Of a stretch of 42,321 nucleotides of DNA, positions 29,227 to 39,526 are shown in pieces. Source of the stretch: Pseudomonadota bacterium (GTDB lineage: Bacteria; Pseudomonadota; Alphaproteobacteria; G022571365); NCBI GenBank assembly GCA_022571365.1, contig JACZXZ010000013.1:1-42321 (forward strand). The letters run 5' to 3'. The notes under the pieces are model-generated. The model worked only from the letters and a program-made list of their open reading frames with translations, ran no database searches and had not been told where the DNA came from. The translations under genes and the position numbers were made by a program. Each line of letters starts with the position of its first letter. Positions within the stretch are counted from its first letter, which is position 1.

Positions 29227-30366
29227 TCACTCCTTAGAGTCCCCAGGGTCCTCCCACATTTCCTTCACCTTGGCGAAGAAGCCTTCGGATTCGGGGCTGG
29301 TCGGCCTGGCCCCGCCGGCGCGCTCGAACTCCCTGAGCAACTCCTTCTGCCGCTTGGTGAGGTTGACCGGGGTCTCGGCCGAGGCCTGGATGTACATATC
29401 GCCCCGCCGATTGCTGTTCAGAACCGACATGCCCTTGCCCCTGAGTCGGAACCGTTGGCCGGTTTGCGTCCCCGGCGGGATCGTGACCCGCGCCCGGCCG
29501 CCGTCGACCGTCGGCACCTCGATGGTGCCGCCGAGCGTCGCCGTGACCATGGGGATCGGTATCCGGCAGTAAATGTTCGCCCCATCACGCTGGAAGAGGC
29601 GATGCGGGGCAACGGTGAGGAAGATGTAGAGGTCGCCCGGGGGCGCCCCCCGCACGCCGGCCTGGCCCTCGCCGGCAAGACGAATGCGGGTGCCTTCCTC
29701 GACCCCGGCGGGGATGTCGACCGAGAGGCGTTTCTTCTTGCGCACCCGCCCCGAGCCGCGGCAAACCCTGCACGGCGCTTCGATGATCCTGCCGGAGCCG
29801 CGGCAGGTTGGGCAGGTCCGCTCAATGGTCAAGAAACCCTGGGTGGTCCGCACCTTGCCCTGGCCGTGACAGGCGGAACACAGGACCGGCCGTACCCCAC
29901 CCTCACCGCCGGTCCCGGCGCAGGACTCGCAGGTGACGGAGGTCGGGACGCTGATCCTGGCCTGCTTGCCGCGGAACGCCTCCTCGAGGGTAATCTTGAG
30001 GCTGTAACGCATATCGGCGCCGCGCCCGCTGGCCGCGGCGCCGCGCCGCCCGCCCATGAATTCACCGAACATCTCGTCGAAGATGTCGGCAAACCCAGAG
30101 GTGAAGTTGAAATCAAAGCCGCCCGGCCGGGCGCCGTCATTGTCAAAGACGGCGTGTCCATACTGGTCATAGGCGGCGCGTTTTCCCTCGTCCTTGAGGA
30201 CGTCGTAAGCTTCGTTGATGTCCTTGAATGCCTTCTCGGACGCCTTGTCGTCCGGATTTCGGTCGGGGTGATACCGCATAGCCAGCTTGCGGTAGGCCTT
30301 CTTGATGTCCTCCGCGCCAGCGTTGCGGCCGACTCCGAGGGTTTGGTAATAGTTCTGATTGGCCAT
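29227..30366 (-). CDS. dnaJ: Chaperone DnaJ (Hsp40)
   Basis: The 379-residue co-chaperone stimulates DnaK ATPase and presents unfolded clients. The J domain has HPD at residues 33-35 ([10 protein letters not shown]). A Gly/Phe-rich linker (about 75-105) follows. The four zinc-finger repeats [24 protein letters not shown] and CRVCRGSG are complete, and the C-terminal client-binding domains end at about 379. The ATG at 30366 is the standard [12 protein letters not shown] start; the frame is open further upstream but not in family style. It lies 85 bp downstream of dnaK. Confidence 0.98.
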   Translation of the reverse strand: MANQNYYQTLGVGRNAGAEDIKKAYRKLAMRYHPDRNPDDKASEKAFKDINEAYDVLKDEGKRAAYDQYGHAVFDNDGARPGGFDFNFTSGFADIFDEMFGEFMGGRRGAAASGRGADMRYSLKITLEEAFRGKQARISVPTSVTCESCAGTGGEGGVRPVLCSACHGQGKVRTTQGFLTIERTCPTCRGSGRIIEAPCRVCRGSGRVRKKKRLSVDIPAGVEEGTRIRLAGEGQAGVRGAPPGDLYIFLTVAPHRLFQRDGANIYCRIPIPMVTATLGGTIEVPTVDGGRARVTIPPGTQTGQRFRLRGKGMSVLNSNRRGDMYIQASAETPVNLTKRQKELLREFERAGGARPTSPESEGFFAKVKEMWEDPGDSKE

Positions 30367-30451
30367 CCGTGTTGGACTCCGAACGAAGTGGCCCCCACCG
30401 TTTCCGTTCGTTGCGCCTGGACACCCGGGCGATGTCAGATGCCGCCGGGCC

Positions 30452-32404
30452 TCAAGCCGAATCGCCCTTCTTGTCCTCGTCCACCTCCTCGAAGTCGGCG
30501 TCGACGACCGGGCCCTCGTCCTTCTCGTCGGCCTTTTCCGTCGAGCCCTCGTCCGAATCCCCGGCCTCGGCGGGTGCGGCCTCTTGATCGGCTTCTTCCT
30601 GGCTTGCCTTATATATCGCCTCACCGAGCTTCATGGAGGAACGGGAGAGCGCCGCCAGTTTTTCCCCAATGGCTTTAGCGTCCTCCGAGTCCGCGACCTC
30701 TTTGAGCGCCTGAATGTCGGCCTCGATGGCACTCTTGTCGGACTCCGGCACCTTGTCTCCATGTTCGCGCAAGTTGTTTTCGGTGGTGTGGATCAGCGCG
30801 TCCGCCTGATTGCGCAGCTCGGCCAATTCGCGCCGAGAGCGATCCTCGGCAGCATGCTCTTCAGCCTCCTTGATCATGCGCTCGATCTCTCCTTCCGCGA
30901 GACCGCCTGAGGCCTGGATACGAATCTGCTGCTCCTTGCCGGTGGCCTTGTCCTTGGCCGAGACGTTGACAATGCCGTTGGCATCGATGTCGAAGGTGAC
31001 CTCAATCTGCGGCACGCCACGCGGCGCCGTCGGAATTCCCACCAGGTCGAATTGTCCGAGCAGCTTGTTGTCCGTCGCCATCTCCCGCTCGCCCTGGAAC
31101 ACGCGGATGGTAACCGCGCTCTGGTTGTCCTCGGCGGTCGAGAAGATCTGGCTCTTGCGGCTGGGGATGGTGGTGTTGCGCTCGATGAGCCGGGTGAATA
31201 CCCCGCCCATGGTCTCGATGCCGAGCGAGAGCGGGGTCACGTCCAAGAGCAGCACGTCCTTGACCTCGCCCTTAAGCACACCGGCCTGGATCGCCGCGCC
31301 GACGGCGACGACCTCATCCGGATTGACGCCCTGGTGCGGATCGCGGCCGAAGAAGGTCTTCACCGTCTCGATCACCTTGGGCATGCGGGTCATGCCGCCG
31401 ACCAGAATGACCTCGGCGATCTCCGAGGATTTAAGGCCGGCGTCCTTGAGCGCCTTCCTGCACGGCCCGACGGTTTTCTCGACCAAGTCCTCGACCAGGG
31501 CCTCGAGCTTGGCGCGCGTCAGCTTGATGTTGAGGTGCTTGGGCCCGGCCTGGTCGGCGGTGATGAACGGCAGGTTGATCTCGGTCTGAACCGCACTCGA
31601 CAGCTCGACCTTGGCTTTTTCCGCCGCCTCCCTGAGGCGCTGGAGCGCGAGCCTGTCCTTGCGCAGGTCGATGCCCTGCTCCTTTTTGAACTCGCCCGAG
31701 AGGTAATCGACGATGCGTTTGTCGAAGTCCTCGCCGCCGAGGAAAGTGTCGCCATTGGTGGACTTCACCTCGAATACGCCGTCGCCGATCTCGAGGATGG
31801 AAATGTCGAAGGTACCGCCGCCCAAGTCGTAGACGGCGATGGTGCCGCTGCCCTTTCCCTCAAGCCCGTAGGCCAGCGCCGCCGCCGTCGGCTCGTTGAT
31901 GATGCGGAGCACGTTGAACCCGGCGATCTTGCCCGCGTCCTTGGTCGCCTGGCGTTGGGAGTCATTGAAATAGGCCGGAACCGTGATGACCGCGTCGGTG
32001 ACGGCCTCCCCCAGATAGCGTTCGGCCGTCTCCTTCATCTTCTGGAGGACGAAGGCGCTCACCTGACTCGGGCTGTACTTCTGCCCCCCGGCTTCGACCC
32101 AGGCGTCGCCGTTTTCGCTTCCGACGATCTTGTAAGAAACAAGCTCCATGTCTTTCTGCGTCATGGGATCGTCATAACGGCGGCCGATCATGCGCTTGAT
32201 GGCGAACAGGGTGTTCTCCGGATTGGTCACCGCCTGGCGCTTGGCGGGCTGGCCGACAAGGCGCTCCTCGTTGTCGGTGAATGCGACCATGGACGGCGTC
32301 GTGCGCATGCCCTCGGCATTCTCGAGCACCTTGGCCTCCCTGCCCTCCATCACGGCAACGCAGGAGTTCGTCGTGCCCAAGTCAATACCGATAACCTTGC
32401 CCAT
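30452..32404 (-). CDS. dnaK: Chaperone DnaK (Hsp70)
   Basis: The 650-residue ATP-driven chaperone has [16 protein letters not shown] at the N terminus, the phosphate loop [13 protein letters not shown], adenosine-site [10 protein letters not shown], and the substrate domain starting [17 protein letters not shown]. It ends in an acidic tail with an EEVDEDKK run. The ATG at 32404 follows GGGGGAG. dnaJ lies downstream; grpE, its exchange factor, lies upstream on the same strand but beyond an opposite-strand DUF1848 gene, so dnaK must have its own promoter. Confidence 0.98.
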   Translation of the reverse strand: MGKVIGIDLGTTNSCVAVMEGREAKVLENAEGMRTTPSMVAFTDNEERLVGQPAKRQAVTNPENTLFAIKRMIGRRYDDPMTQKDMELVSYKIVGSENGDAWVEAGGQKYSPSQVSAFVLQKMKETAERYLGEAVTDAVITVPAYFNDSQRQATKDAGKIAGFNVLRIINEPTAAALAYGLEGKGSGTIAVYDLGGGTFDISILEIGDGVFEVKSTNGDTFLGGEDFDKRIVDYLSGEFKKEQGIDLRKDRLALQRLREAAEKAKVELSSAVQTEINLPFITADQAGPKHLNIKLTRAKLEALVEDLVEKTVGPCRKALKDAGLKSSEIAEVILVGGMTRMPKVIETVKTFFGRDPHQGVNPDEVVAVGAAIQAGVLKGEVKDVLLLDVTPLSLGIETMGGVFTRLIERNTTIPSRKSQIFSTAEDNQSAVTIRVFQGEREMATDNKLLGQFDLVGIPTAPRGVPQIEVTFDIDANGIVNVSAKDKATGKEQQIRIQASGGLAEGEIERMIKEAEEHAAEDRSRRELAELRNQADALIHTTENNLREHGDKVPESDKSAIEADIQALKEVADSEDAKAIGEKLAALSRSSMKLGEAIYKASQEEADQEAAPAEAGDSDEGSTEKADEKDEGPVVDADFEEVDEDKKGDSA

Positions 32405-32714
32405 TACTCCCCCTCTCGTTTGGTCTCACCAGGGGTCCTTCCGGCCTCGACCCGCACCGCCGAGGCTTCCACATCGATCATCGGTTGCATGATCGTCACG
32501 ACATTCGGCGGACATATGGGTAGGTAGGTAGGGAGCGCGCCCTTGCCCTGCAACCACCGCCGGTGAGATTCCTGGTTCACAATTCGGGCCACAGGGGACA
32601 TGGCCCAGGGGCCGGCGAGCCGGAGCGACACCGCGGCCGCGGCGCTTTAATCGCCGATTGATCGCCGGCGCCCCATGCGTCAGTCTGGCCGAAACCCAAG
32701 ACTAAGTGGGCTCC
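32405..32714. promoter_or_regulatory. Divergent region between dnaK and the DUF1848 gene
   Basis: About 310 bp without a gene. Read on the minus strand, TTGCAG, a 17-nt spacer and TACCTA lie about 110-140 nt before dnaK and could be a promoter. No clear heat-shock sigma consensus or CIRCE element was found. A GTAG triple repeat occurs near 32519-32532. Confidence 0.3.
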
Positions 32715-33647
32715 ATGATCATCTCGGCGAGCTACAAGACCGACATTCCGGCCTTCTACGGGGCCTGGTTCATGAACCGGCTCAAGGCCGGCCGCTGCCG
32801 GATGGTCAACCCCTACGGCCGCCAGGTCTACGAGGTGCCGTTGACCACAGACGCGGTCGATGGTTTCGTGTTCTGGACCAAGAACCTGGGCCCGTTCCTC
32901 AAATCCCTGGCCACCATCCGCAGGCGCGGTTATCCGTTCACCGTGCACTACACCATCAACAACTACCCGCGGGCGCTGGAGTACTCGGTCACGGATGCGA
33001 AACGGTCGATCGCGCACATGCATCGCCTGGCCGAGGGCTTCGGCCCCAGGGTCGCGGTGTGGCGTTACGACCCGATCCTCGTGAGCTCCCTCACCCCGGT
33101 GGACTGGCATCCCAACAACTTCGAGCGCCTCGCCCGTGCGCTTGAAGGCACGACAGACGAGGTCGTCGTGTCATTCGCGCATTTCTACCGCAAGACCCGG
33201 CGCAACCTGGATGCGGCCGCCCGCGCCTTCCGCTTCCACTGGCGCGATCCGGGAGCGGACGAAAAGCGCGCCCTGGCAGGCCGGCTCGCCGGTATCGCGA
33301 AGGGGTTCGGCATGCGACTCGCGATCTGTTCCCAGCCGGCCTACGCCGCTCCCGGCACGGTCGAGGCCCGGTGCATCGACGCCGCGCGGCTCGCCGAGGT
33401 GGCCGGCCGGCCCATCGCCGCCAGGCTCAAAGGCAACCGGCCGGGCTGCGCCTGTTTCGCCTCGCGCGATATCGGCGAATACGACACCTGCCCCCATGGC
33501 TGCGTGTATTGCTACGCCGTCCAACATCGCGGCCTGGCGCAACGGCGCCACAAAGAGCACGACTCCGAGGGCGCGTTCCTGTTCCCACCGCCCGCGGCGG
33601 CGGCCGGTATGCGCGGCCGGTCCCGGCGCCTTCCCCCGCCCGATTAG
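32715..33647 (+). CDS. DUF1848 protein with C-terminal Cys cluster
   Basis: The 310-residue protein matches the DUF1848 family. The start MIISASYKTDIPAF and the mid-region FVFWTKNLGPF and VWRYDPILV are characteristic. The C-terminal CACFASRDIGEYDTCPHGC and VYCYA hold five to six Cys (from about residue 245) in a pattern suited to an Fe-S cluster, reminiscent of radical-SAM-related proteins; no N-terminal CxxxCxxC is present. Reaction unknown. The ATG at 32715 follows no clear ribosome site; GTG at 32706 is in frame. It interrupts dnaK and grpE on the opposite strand, an unusual place. Confidence 0.85.
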   Translation: MIISASYKTDIPAFYGAWFMNRLKAGRCRMVNPYGRQVYEVPLTTDAVDGFVFWTKNLGPFLKSLATIRRRGYPFTVHYTINNYPRALEYSVTDAKRSIAHMHRLAEGFGPRVAVWRYDPILVSSLTPVDWHPNNFERLARALEGTTDEVVVSFAHFYRKTRRNLDAAARAFRFHWRDPGADEKRALAGRLAGIAKGFGMRLAICSQPAYAAPGTVEARCIDAARLAEVAGRPIAARLKGNRPGCACFASRDIGEYDTCPHGCVYCYAVQHRGLAQRRHKEHDSEGAFLFPPPAAAAGMRGRSRRLPPPD

Positions 33648-33693
33648 TGCCTGATTAGTGCCTGAAAATCCGACTCCTCAAACAGGACTCGGG

Positions 33694-34626
33694 TCAAATG
33701 GACTTTTCGGCGGGGGCATCGGCCTGACTGGATTGCGCCCCTTCGTCCGATTTGCCCTCATCGTCCTCTGACTTGTCCTTCGCCGTGTCCTCTGACTTGT
33801 CCTTCGCCGTGTCCTCTGACTTGTCCTTCGCCAGGGCGACCATGGCAGGGCGCAACAGGCGGTCGTGGATGAGGTAGCCGGGCTCAAGAATCTGGACGAT
33901 CGTACCGGCCGGCTTGTCGGCATCCTCCACCTCGAACATGGCCTGGTGGAAGTCATGGTCGAACTTCTCGCCCAGCGGCTCGATCTTGCGGATGCCGTGC
34001 TTCTCGAAAGCGGCCAACAATTCGCGTTCGACAATCCTGACGCCCTCGGCGAGCTGTTTCAGGAGCTCGTTTTCCTCCCCCGCCCCGGCCGGTTTCTTCC
34101 CCGCCCCGGCCGGTTTCCCACCCCCCGTCGCCGGGATGCTGTCGAGCGCCCGGCGCAGGTTGTCGGCGACCGCGAGCAAGCTCTTGGCGAAAACCGCGAT
34201 GGCGTATTTCAAGGCGTCCTCGAGATCTCTCCGGGCGCGGCGGCGGACGTTCTCGGTCTCGGCAAGAGCGCGCAAAAACCGGTCCTTGGCCTGAACCAGC
34301 TCCGCTTCGAGTTCGGCCACGCGCCGCCGGGCTTCGTCCTGGGCCGCTTCCCCGGAGACCTCCGCCGCAGCCGCCGCTTCGGCCTCCTCGGCCGTTTGGG
34401 CCGCTTCCCCGGAGACCTCCGCCGCAGCCGCCGCTTCGGCCTCGCCGGCCGTTTGGGCCGCCTTTCCGGAGTCTTCCGCCGCCGCCGCCGCTTCGGCCCG
34501 CGGGCGCGCGGGCGGGGCGGCCTCCTCGGCCGTCCGGGCCGCGCCGCCCTTGGGCTCCACGGCCTTCACCTGGGGCGAGGCCTCGACCCTCTTGGCTTTC
34601 GGCTTCGATTTCCTGGTCTGAGCCAC
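33694..34626 (-). CDS. grpE: Nucleotide exchange factor GrpE with repeat-rich tails
   Basis: The 310-residue protein is longer than the usual 180-210. The core (about residues 95-275) has the long helix AELEAELVQAKDRFLRALAE and TENVRRRA, then the beta domain with HQAMFEVEDADKPAGTIVQI and LEPGYLIHDRLLRPAMVALA. GrpE releases ADP from DnaK. The extra length comes from an N-terminal Ala/Glu region with three 19-residue repeats, a central PAGAG duplication and a C-terminal tail of three Lys/Asp-rich octads. The GTG start at 34626 lies 17 bp after the hrcA stop, so the two are likely co-transcribed. Confidence 0.94.
   Translation of the reverse strand: MAQTRKSKPKAKRVEASPQVKAVEPKGGAARTAEEAAPPARPRAEAAAAAEDSGKAAQTAGEAEAAAAAEVSGEAAQTAEEAEAAAAAEVSGEAAQDEARRRVAELEAELVQAKDRFLRALAETENVRRRARRDLEDALKYAIAVFAKSLLAVADNLRRALDSIPATGGGKPAGAGKKPAGAGEENELLKQLAEGVRIVERELLAAFEKHGIRKIEPLGEKFDHDFHQAMFEVEDADKPAGTIVQILEPGYLIHDRLLRPAMVALAKDKSEDTAKDKSEDTAKDKSEDDEGKSDEGAQSSQADAPAEKSI
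33764..33832 (-). repeat. Tandem 24-nt repeats in grpE 3' end
   Basis: Three nearly perfect 24-nt units encode AKDKSEDT repeated in the C-terminal tail of GrpE. The period is a multiple of three, so copy changes keep the frame. Confidence 0.93.
34330..34500 (-). repeat. Tandem 57-nt repeats in grpE 5' region
   Basis: Three units of 19 codons encode EAAAAAEVSGEAAQTAEEA-type repeats in the N-terminal tail of GrpE. The two units nearest the core are almost identical in DNA. Confidence 0.88.
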
Positions 34627-34643
34627 GGCTTGATTCTACCCCC

Positions 34644-35723
34644 TCATCCGATCAGGCGCCCGATCACCTTGGCGGTGTAGTCCACCATCGGAATGATTCT
34701 GGCATAGTTGAGGCGCGTCGGTCCGATAACCCCAATGGCGCCGACCAGCTGCTCGCGACTGTTGGCATAAGGAGCGATCACCATGGAGAAGCCGGTCAGG
34801 CCGAAAAGCTCGTTCTCGACGCCGATGAAGATCTGCACCCCCTCGGCCTTGTTGGCACTGTCGAGCATGCGGAGCATAGCCTCCTTGGTCTCGAGAGCCT
34901 CGAACAGGGCCCGGATGCGCTCGAGGTCCTCCAGCGCCGTCACGTCCTCGAGCAGGTGCGCCTGACCGCGCACGATGAGATAACCGCCCGCATCACCGTC
35001 CGCCCAGGTGGCCAGCCCGGTTTCGACGACGCGGCCGGTGAGTTCATCAAGCTCGGAGCGCTGTTCCTCCAGCTCGTTGGAAATCTCCGTCCTGGCCTCC
35101 TCGAGAGTGTGCCCCATGAACCGGGTGTTCAGGTAGTTGGTGGCCTGGACCAGGCTGGAGGGTGGCGTGCCGAGGGGCAACTCAATGACACGGTTTTCCA
35201 CCAGGCCGTCCGCCTTGACAAGGACCACGAGCGCCCGGCCCGGGCCAAGGCTTACGAACTCGATGTGCTTGAGCGCGCTGTTCGTCTTCGGCGCCACGAC
35301 CAGCCCGGCGCAGTGCGACAGCCCCGATAGGACGGTGGTGGCCTCCTCCAGCATCTGGGGCAGGCTCTTGCCCGCGCCGACGCATTGGGCATCGATGCTT
35401 GCCCGCTCCGCCTTGGTCAGCCTGCCGACCTCCAGCAGGCCGTCGACAAAGAGCCTGAGGCCGGCGTCCGTCGGCATGCGTCCGGCCGATGTGTGCGGCG
35501 CCCAGAGCAGTCCCGCCGCCTCCAGATCGGCCATGACGTTACGGACGGTGGCCGGCGACAGCGACATGCCGAGCCGCCGCGACAGCGTGCGCGAGCCGAC
35601 CGGCGCGCCGGTCTCCACATAGGCGTCGACGACGAGACGCAAAATCTCGCGCGAACGCTCATTGAGCTCGACGACCGTAGAAGTCGTCGCGGGCGGTGCG
35701 GAATCTGCTCTTTTCTTCGCCAT
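34644..35723 (-). CDS. hrcA: Heat-inducible transcription repressor HrcA
   Basis: The 359-residue repressor normally binds CIRCE operators and needs GroEL to be active. An N-terminal winged helix (about 18-95) contains [20 protein letters not shown] and [20 protein letters not shown], hallmarks of HrcA, and the C-terminal dimer/GAF-like region ends with [20 protein letters not shown]. The start is ATG at 35723. It is divergent from rph and begins the hrcA-grpE unit. I saw no CIRCE sequence near this or any heat-shock gene in the window, so its targets are likely elsewhere, such as groESL. Confidence 0.96.
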   Translation of the reverse strand: MAKKRADSAPPATTSTVVELNERSREILRLVVDAYVETGAPVGSRTLSRRLGMSLSPATVRNVMADLEAAGLLWAPHTSAGRMPTDAGLRLFVDGLLEVGRLTKAERASIDAQCVGAGKSLPQMLEEATTVLSGLSHCAGLVVAPKTNSALKHIEFVSLGPGRALVVLVKADGLVENRVIELPLGTPPSSLVQATNYLNTRFMGHTLEEARTEISNELEEQRSELDELTGRVVETGLATWADGDAGGYLIVRGQAHLLEDVTALEDLERIRALFEALETKEAMLRMLDSANKAEGVQIFIGVENELFGLTGFSMVIAPYANSREQLVGAIGVIGPTRLNYARIIPMVDYTAKVIGRLIG

Positions 35724-35900
35724 CGCAATCAGTGGAATGTAGTGACCGGCCCAGTGGGCGTCAACGTCGCCACCCCTTCCCTCGATCCGCCGCGAGACAA
35801 GGCCCGGGCTGGACGGCGTGAAGTCGAACGGCTAGCTTGGCGCCGTTCGAGCTCCGGCTCACCCGACTCCTCAGGCAACCTTCTCGGACAGGGGAGCCTT

Positions 35901-36620
35901 ATGCGACCGTCCGGCCGTGCCCCCGACCAGTTGCGCCCGATCCGTCTCGAGACGGGCGCCAGCAAATACGCCGAGGGCTCGTGTCTCGCCCGCTTCGGCG
36001 ACACCCAGGTGCTGTGCACCGCCAGCGTCGAGGAGAGGGTGCCCCGGTTCCTGCGCAACACCGGAAGGGGCTGGGTGACGGCGGAATACGGCATGTTGCC
36101 GCGGGCGACGGAAAGCCGCACCGAGCGCGAGGCGGCGCGCGGCCGTCAGAGCGGCCGAACCCAGGAAATCCAGCGTCTCATCGGCCGTTCGCTGAGGGCG
36201 GCCACCGACCTCACCGCCTTCGGCCAGCGCATGATCAAGATCGACTGCGACGTCCTGCAGGCCGACGGCGGCACGCGCACGGCCGCCATCACCGGCGCTT
36301 GCGTCGCCCTTGACCTGGCCTTCCGGCACCTGATGGCCGAGGGCTTGGTGGACCGGATGCCGCTTGAAGACCAGGTCGCCGCCGTGTCCTGCGGTATCTA
36401 CGACGGCGAGGTGATCCTCGACCTGGACTACGCCGAGGACTCGAACGCCATGGCGGACGCCACCTTCGTCTTCACCGGCCGCGGCCGCATCGTCGAAATC
36501 CAGAGCACCGCCGAGGCGGAGGCGTTCTCACAACGCCAGTTCATGGCGATGCTGGCGCTGGCCAAGAAGGGTGTGCGCGAGCTCATCGAGCTGCAACGCC
36601 GCGCCCTCGCTCGGAGCTAG
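35901..36620 (+). CDS. rph: Ribonuclease PH
   Basis: The 239-residue phosphorolytic exonuclease trims the 3' ends of tRNA precursors. [15 protein letters not shown] at the N terminus, [14 protein letters not shown], the phosphate-binding [16 protein letters not shown] and [20 protein letters not shown] are the family signature. The ATG at 35901 follows GGGGAG. It is the first gene of an rph-rdgB-hemW run, divergent from hrcA, a layout common in alphaproteobacteria. Confidence 0.98.
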   Translation: MRPSGRAPDQLRPIRLETGASKYAEGSCLARFGDTQVLCTASVEERVPRFLRNTGRGWVTAEYGMLPRATESRTEREAARGRQSGRTQEIQRLIGRSLRAATDLTAFGQRMIKIDCDVLQADGGTRTAAITGACVALDLAFRHLMAEGLVDRMPLEDQVAAVSCGIYDGEVILDLDYAEDSNAMADATFVFTGRGRIVEIQSTAEAEAFSQRQFMAMLALAKKGVRELIELQRRALARS

Positions 36621-36630
36621 GCGCGGCTCC

Positions 36631-37293
36631 GTGACCCCGGAGCGAGCCGGGTCGAGAGAGCGGCGGCCCACGGCGCGGCGCTTCAAAGGCGCCACCCTGG
36701 TGATCGCCAGCCACAACCCCGGCAAGGTAAAGGAGATCCGCGACCTGCTGGGGCCGCTGGTCGACCATGTGGCCTCGGCGGCCGAGCTGGGCCTGCCCGA
36801 GCCGGAGGAATCCGGTGAAAGCTTCCGGGCCAATGCCGAGCACAAGGCGCGCTCCGCGGCCCGGGCCGCCGGCCTGCCGGCGCTCGCCGACGACTCGGGC
36901 CTGGTGGTGCCGACGCTCGGGGGCGCGCCGGGCGTCCATTCGGCACGCTGGGCCGGGCCGAAGCGGGACTTCGCCCGGGCGATGGCGCGGGTAGAACAAG
37001 CCCTCAAGGACCAAGCGGACCGCCGCGCCCATTTCGTCTGTGCCCTCGCGCTCGCCTGGCCCGACGGTCACTGCGAGACCTTCGAGGGCCGCGTCCACGG
37101 CACGCTGGTGTGGCCGCCCAGGGGCGGCGAAGGCTTCGGCTACGACCCCATATTCCTCCCCAACGGCCATAAGCGGACGTTCGGCGAAATGGCGCCAAGC
37201 GCGAAACACGCCATCAGCCACCGGGCGGAGGCGGTGCGCCGGCTCCTCGCCGCCTGCTTCGATAACCGCGATGGCCGCGCGAAGTCATCCTGA
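36631..37293 (+). CDS. rdgB: dITP/XTP pyrophosphatase (RdgB/HAM1)
   Basis: The 220-residue enzyme removes non-canonical purine triphosphates from the nucleotide pool. It has [30 protein letters not shown] with the metal-binding Asp pair, GVHSARWAG, and [23 protein letters not shown] 36631 is preferred, 10 bp after the rph stop; the frame continues upstream into rph but that part is not family-like. It overlaps the start of hemW by 23 bp. Confidence 0.95.
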   Translation: MTPERAGSRERRPTARRFKGATLVIASHNPGKVKEIRDLLGPLVDHVASAAELGLPEPEESGESFRANAEHKARSAARAAGLPALADDSGLVVPTLGGAPGVHSARWAGPKRDFARAMARVEQALKDQADRRAHFVCALALAWPDGHCETFEGRVHGTLVWPPRGGEGFGYDPIFLPNGHKRTFGEMAPSAKHAISHRAEAVRRLLAACFDNRDGRAKSS

Positions 37294-38488
37294 GTCCGCG
37301 TCGCCGCCGCCGCTCCCGGCTCGGGCCGAGCCCGAGGGGGAAACGGCAATCGGCATCTACATTCACTGGCCGTTCTGCCTGTCGAGGTGCCCCTATTGCG
37401 ACTTCAACGCCCATGTCCGCGACCGGATCGACCAGCGCCGCTGGCGCGCCGCGCTCTTGGCCGAGCTCGACCACTACGCCGACGAGACCCCGGGCCGCAC
37501 ACTCACCAGTATCTACTTCGGCGGCGGCACCCCGTCGCTCATGGAGCCCGAAGTTGTGGCCGCGCTGGTCGAACGCAGCGCCCGGCGCTGGCCGACCGCG
37601 GCGGACGTCGAGGTCACCCTCGAGGCCAATCCCACCCCGGCCGAGTCGCGCCGCTTCGCCGGCTTCCGCGACGCCGGGGTCAACCGCGTGTCCCTGGGCG
37701 CCCAGGCCTTCGATGACGAGGCGCTCGCCTTTCTCGGCCGTGGACATAGCCGCGCGCAGGTGGTCGCCGCGCTCGCCGCCGCCCAGCGCCACTTCCCGAA
37801 TGTCTCCTTCGATCTCATCTACGCCCGGCCGGGGCAGAGCGTCGCCGCCTGGCGCGCCGAGCTCCGCGAGGCACTGGCTTATGCCGGCGGGCATCTGTCG
37901 GCCTACCAACTCACGATCGAACCGGGGACGCCGTTCCACGCCGCCTTTGTCCGGGGCGCGTTGGCCGTGCCGGACGAGGACCTCGCCGCCGCGCTTTACG
38001 AGACGACCCAGGACGTGCTCGCCGCCGCCGGTCTGCCCGCTTACGAGATCTCCCACCACGCGCGGCCGGGCGCCGAGTGCCGCCATAACCTGACCTACTG
38101 GCGCTGCGGCGAATATATCGGCATCGGCCCCGGCGCCCACGGCCGTCTGCGCCTGGGCGGGCGGAGGGTGGCGACCGAGCAGAGACGCGCGCCCGAGAGC
38201 TGGCTCGCCGCGGTCGAGGCCAAGGGTCACGCGACCCGCGCGCGCACCGCCCTCGGCCCCGACGAGTGCCGGGACGAAATGTTGATGATGGGCCTCCGCC
38301 TCACCGAGGGAGTGAGCCGCGCCCGCTTCCGGCGCGCGATCGGAAAGGACTTCGAGGCCGCGCTCGAGGCCGATCGTCTCGGCCGGCTCACGGCGGGCGG
38401 ATTCCTCGCCCTCGACCCGGAGGGTCTGCGCGCGACCCCGGCCGGCCGGCAACGGCTCAACGCCGTGCTGGCCGCGCTGCTCGGCTAG
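37271..38488 (+). CDS. hemW: Heme chaperone HemW (radical SAM, formerly CPO3-like)
   Basis: The 405-residue protein is a radical-SAM-family heme chaperone. The Fe-S motif CLSRCPYC gives Cys36, Cys40 and Cys43, [11 protein letters not shown] binds [12 protein letters not shown] and [10 protein letters not shown] follow, then [34 protein letters not shown] and [10 protein letters not shown]. This order separates HemW from true coproporphyrinogen dehydrogenase HemN. The chosen ATG lies within the rdgB end, giving translational coupling. It ends the rph-rdgB-hemW run. Confidence 0.95.
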   Translation: MAARSHPESASPPPLPARAEPEGETAIGIYIHWPFCLSRCPYCDFNAHVRDRIDQRRWRAALLAELDHYADETPGRTLTSIYFGGGTPSLMEPEVVAALVERSARRWPTAADVEVTLEANPTPAESRRFAGFRDAGVNRVSLGAQAFDDEALAFLGRGHSRAQVVAALAAAQRHFPNVSFDLIYARPGQSVAAWRAELREALAYAGGHLSAYQLTIEPGTPFHAAFVRGALAVPDEDLAAALYETTQDVLAAAGLPAYEISHHARPGAECRHNLTYWRCGEYIGIGPGAHGRLRLGGRRVATEQRRAPESWLAAVEAKGHATRARTALGPDECRDEMLMMGLRLTEGVSRARFRRAIGKDFEAALEADRLGRLTAGGFLALDPEGLRATPAGRQRLNAVLAALLG

Positions 38489-38540
38489 GCTGTGTCCTCA
38501 CCAAAGAGAGTTGGCGTTGGATCTAAAACTTAGCGCGCCG

Positions 38541-38568
38541 ATGTCCGCTAATGACCCAAAGCGGACTT
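38541..38568 (+). repeat. Dispersed repeat copy with hairpin
   Basis: ATGTCCGCTAATGACCCAAA followed by GCGGACTT. The 7-bp stem GTCCGCT/AGCGGAC is perfect. It lies in the gap between hemW and the LysR gene, which converge. Confidence 0.78.
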
Positions 38569-38613
38569 CGCCGCAGGGGGCAAAATGCCGAGCACTTCGC
38601 GTGCGCCGGCAGC

Positions 38614-39516
38614 TCACGAGGCTAGCGCGGGGTCCGTCCGCAGACGCTGCGCCAGATAATCGACGACGGCACGGACGCGCGCCGAGGTCTGGCCGGGCTC
38701 CTTGTGGAGGACGTGGATCGGAACGCCAGGCGGCTCATAGTCCTCAAGCACGATCTCAAGCGCGCCCGCCTGGAGCTGAGGTGCGATCATATAGGAGAGG
38801 ACCCGCGTGATCCCCCGGCCGGCAACCACCGCGGCGATAGCGGCGTCGGCGCTGTTCACGAGCAGCCGGGAGCGCGGTCTGAACCCATAGCTCTTGCCGT
38901 TGCTGTCGAATGTCCACTCGCCGCCCGGTGTCATGTTCACGAAATCAATCGTCTCGTGGCCCACCAAGTCTGCTGGCAGGCGAGGCCGACGGCGTGCCGC
39001 TAGGTAGTCGGGCGACGCGCAAAGCACCCGCCGCACGGTGCCGACGCGAATGGCCGAGAGCGACGAGTCGGGCAGCTCGGCGATCCGGACGGCAACATCG
39101 ATTCCCTCGTCGATCAGATGGACCATGCGGTCGATGAACAATGTCGTGACCGAGATGTCCGGATACCGATCCAGCAGATCGAGCAGGATTGGCGCAAGGA
39201 CCATGCGGCCGAACAGGGCGGAGGCGGACACCGAAACCATGCCGCGCGGTGCTGCGTGAATGCCTGCGGCGTGGCGATCCGCCTCCTCGATGTCGGCAAG
39301 AATGCGCCTGCAATCGATGAGATACCGTTGTCCCGCGTCGGTCAACCGCACCGAACGTGTGGTCCGGTGAAGCAGCCGCGCGCCGAGCCGCGCCTCCAGC
39401 GCGGACACCGCGCGCGTGACCGATGGCGGCGACAGGTTGAGGCGCCGGGCCGCAGGCGCGAAACCAGCTTCCTCGGCAACGGCGACGAATACGGACATGG
39501 TCTGTAGCCGGTCCAT
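38614..39516 (-). CDS. LysR-family transcriptional regulator
   Basis: The 300-residue regulator has an N-terminal helix-turn-helix, FAPAARRLNLSPPSVTRAVS (about residues 20-40), followed by ALEARLGARLLHRTTRSVRL, and a LysR substrate-binding domain to the end. ATG 39516 is preferred over an in-frame TTG one codon before it. It is divergent from the VOC gene and the oxidoreductase, which it probably controls. The inducer cannot be inferred. Confidence 0.93.
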   Translation of the reverse strand: MDRLQTMSVFVAVAEEAGFAPAARRLNLSPPSVTRAVSALEARLGARLLHRTTRSVRLTDAGQRYLIDCRRILADIEEADRHAAGIHAAPRGMVSVSASALFGRMVLAPILLDLLDRYPDISVTTLFIDRMVHLIDEGIDVAVRIAELPDSSLSAIRVGTVRRVLCASPDYLAARRRPRLPADLVGHETIDFVNMTPGGEWTFDSNGKSYGFRPRSRLLVNSADAAIAAVVAGRGITRVLSYMIAPQLQAGALEIVLEDYEPPGVPIHVLHKEPGQTSARVRAVVDYLAQRLRTDPALAS

Positions 39517-39526
39517 CAATTATTCC

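Noticed and set aside
31052-32527. 491-codon plus-strand frame opposite dnaK
   Set aside because: Antisense to a highly conserved gene; no family match recognised.
37168-37185. AAGCGGACGTTCGGC resembling the dispersed repeat
   Set aside because: It lies within rdgB and encodes the conserved HKRTFGE motif, so the likeness is explained by the protein.
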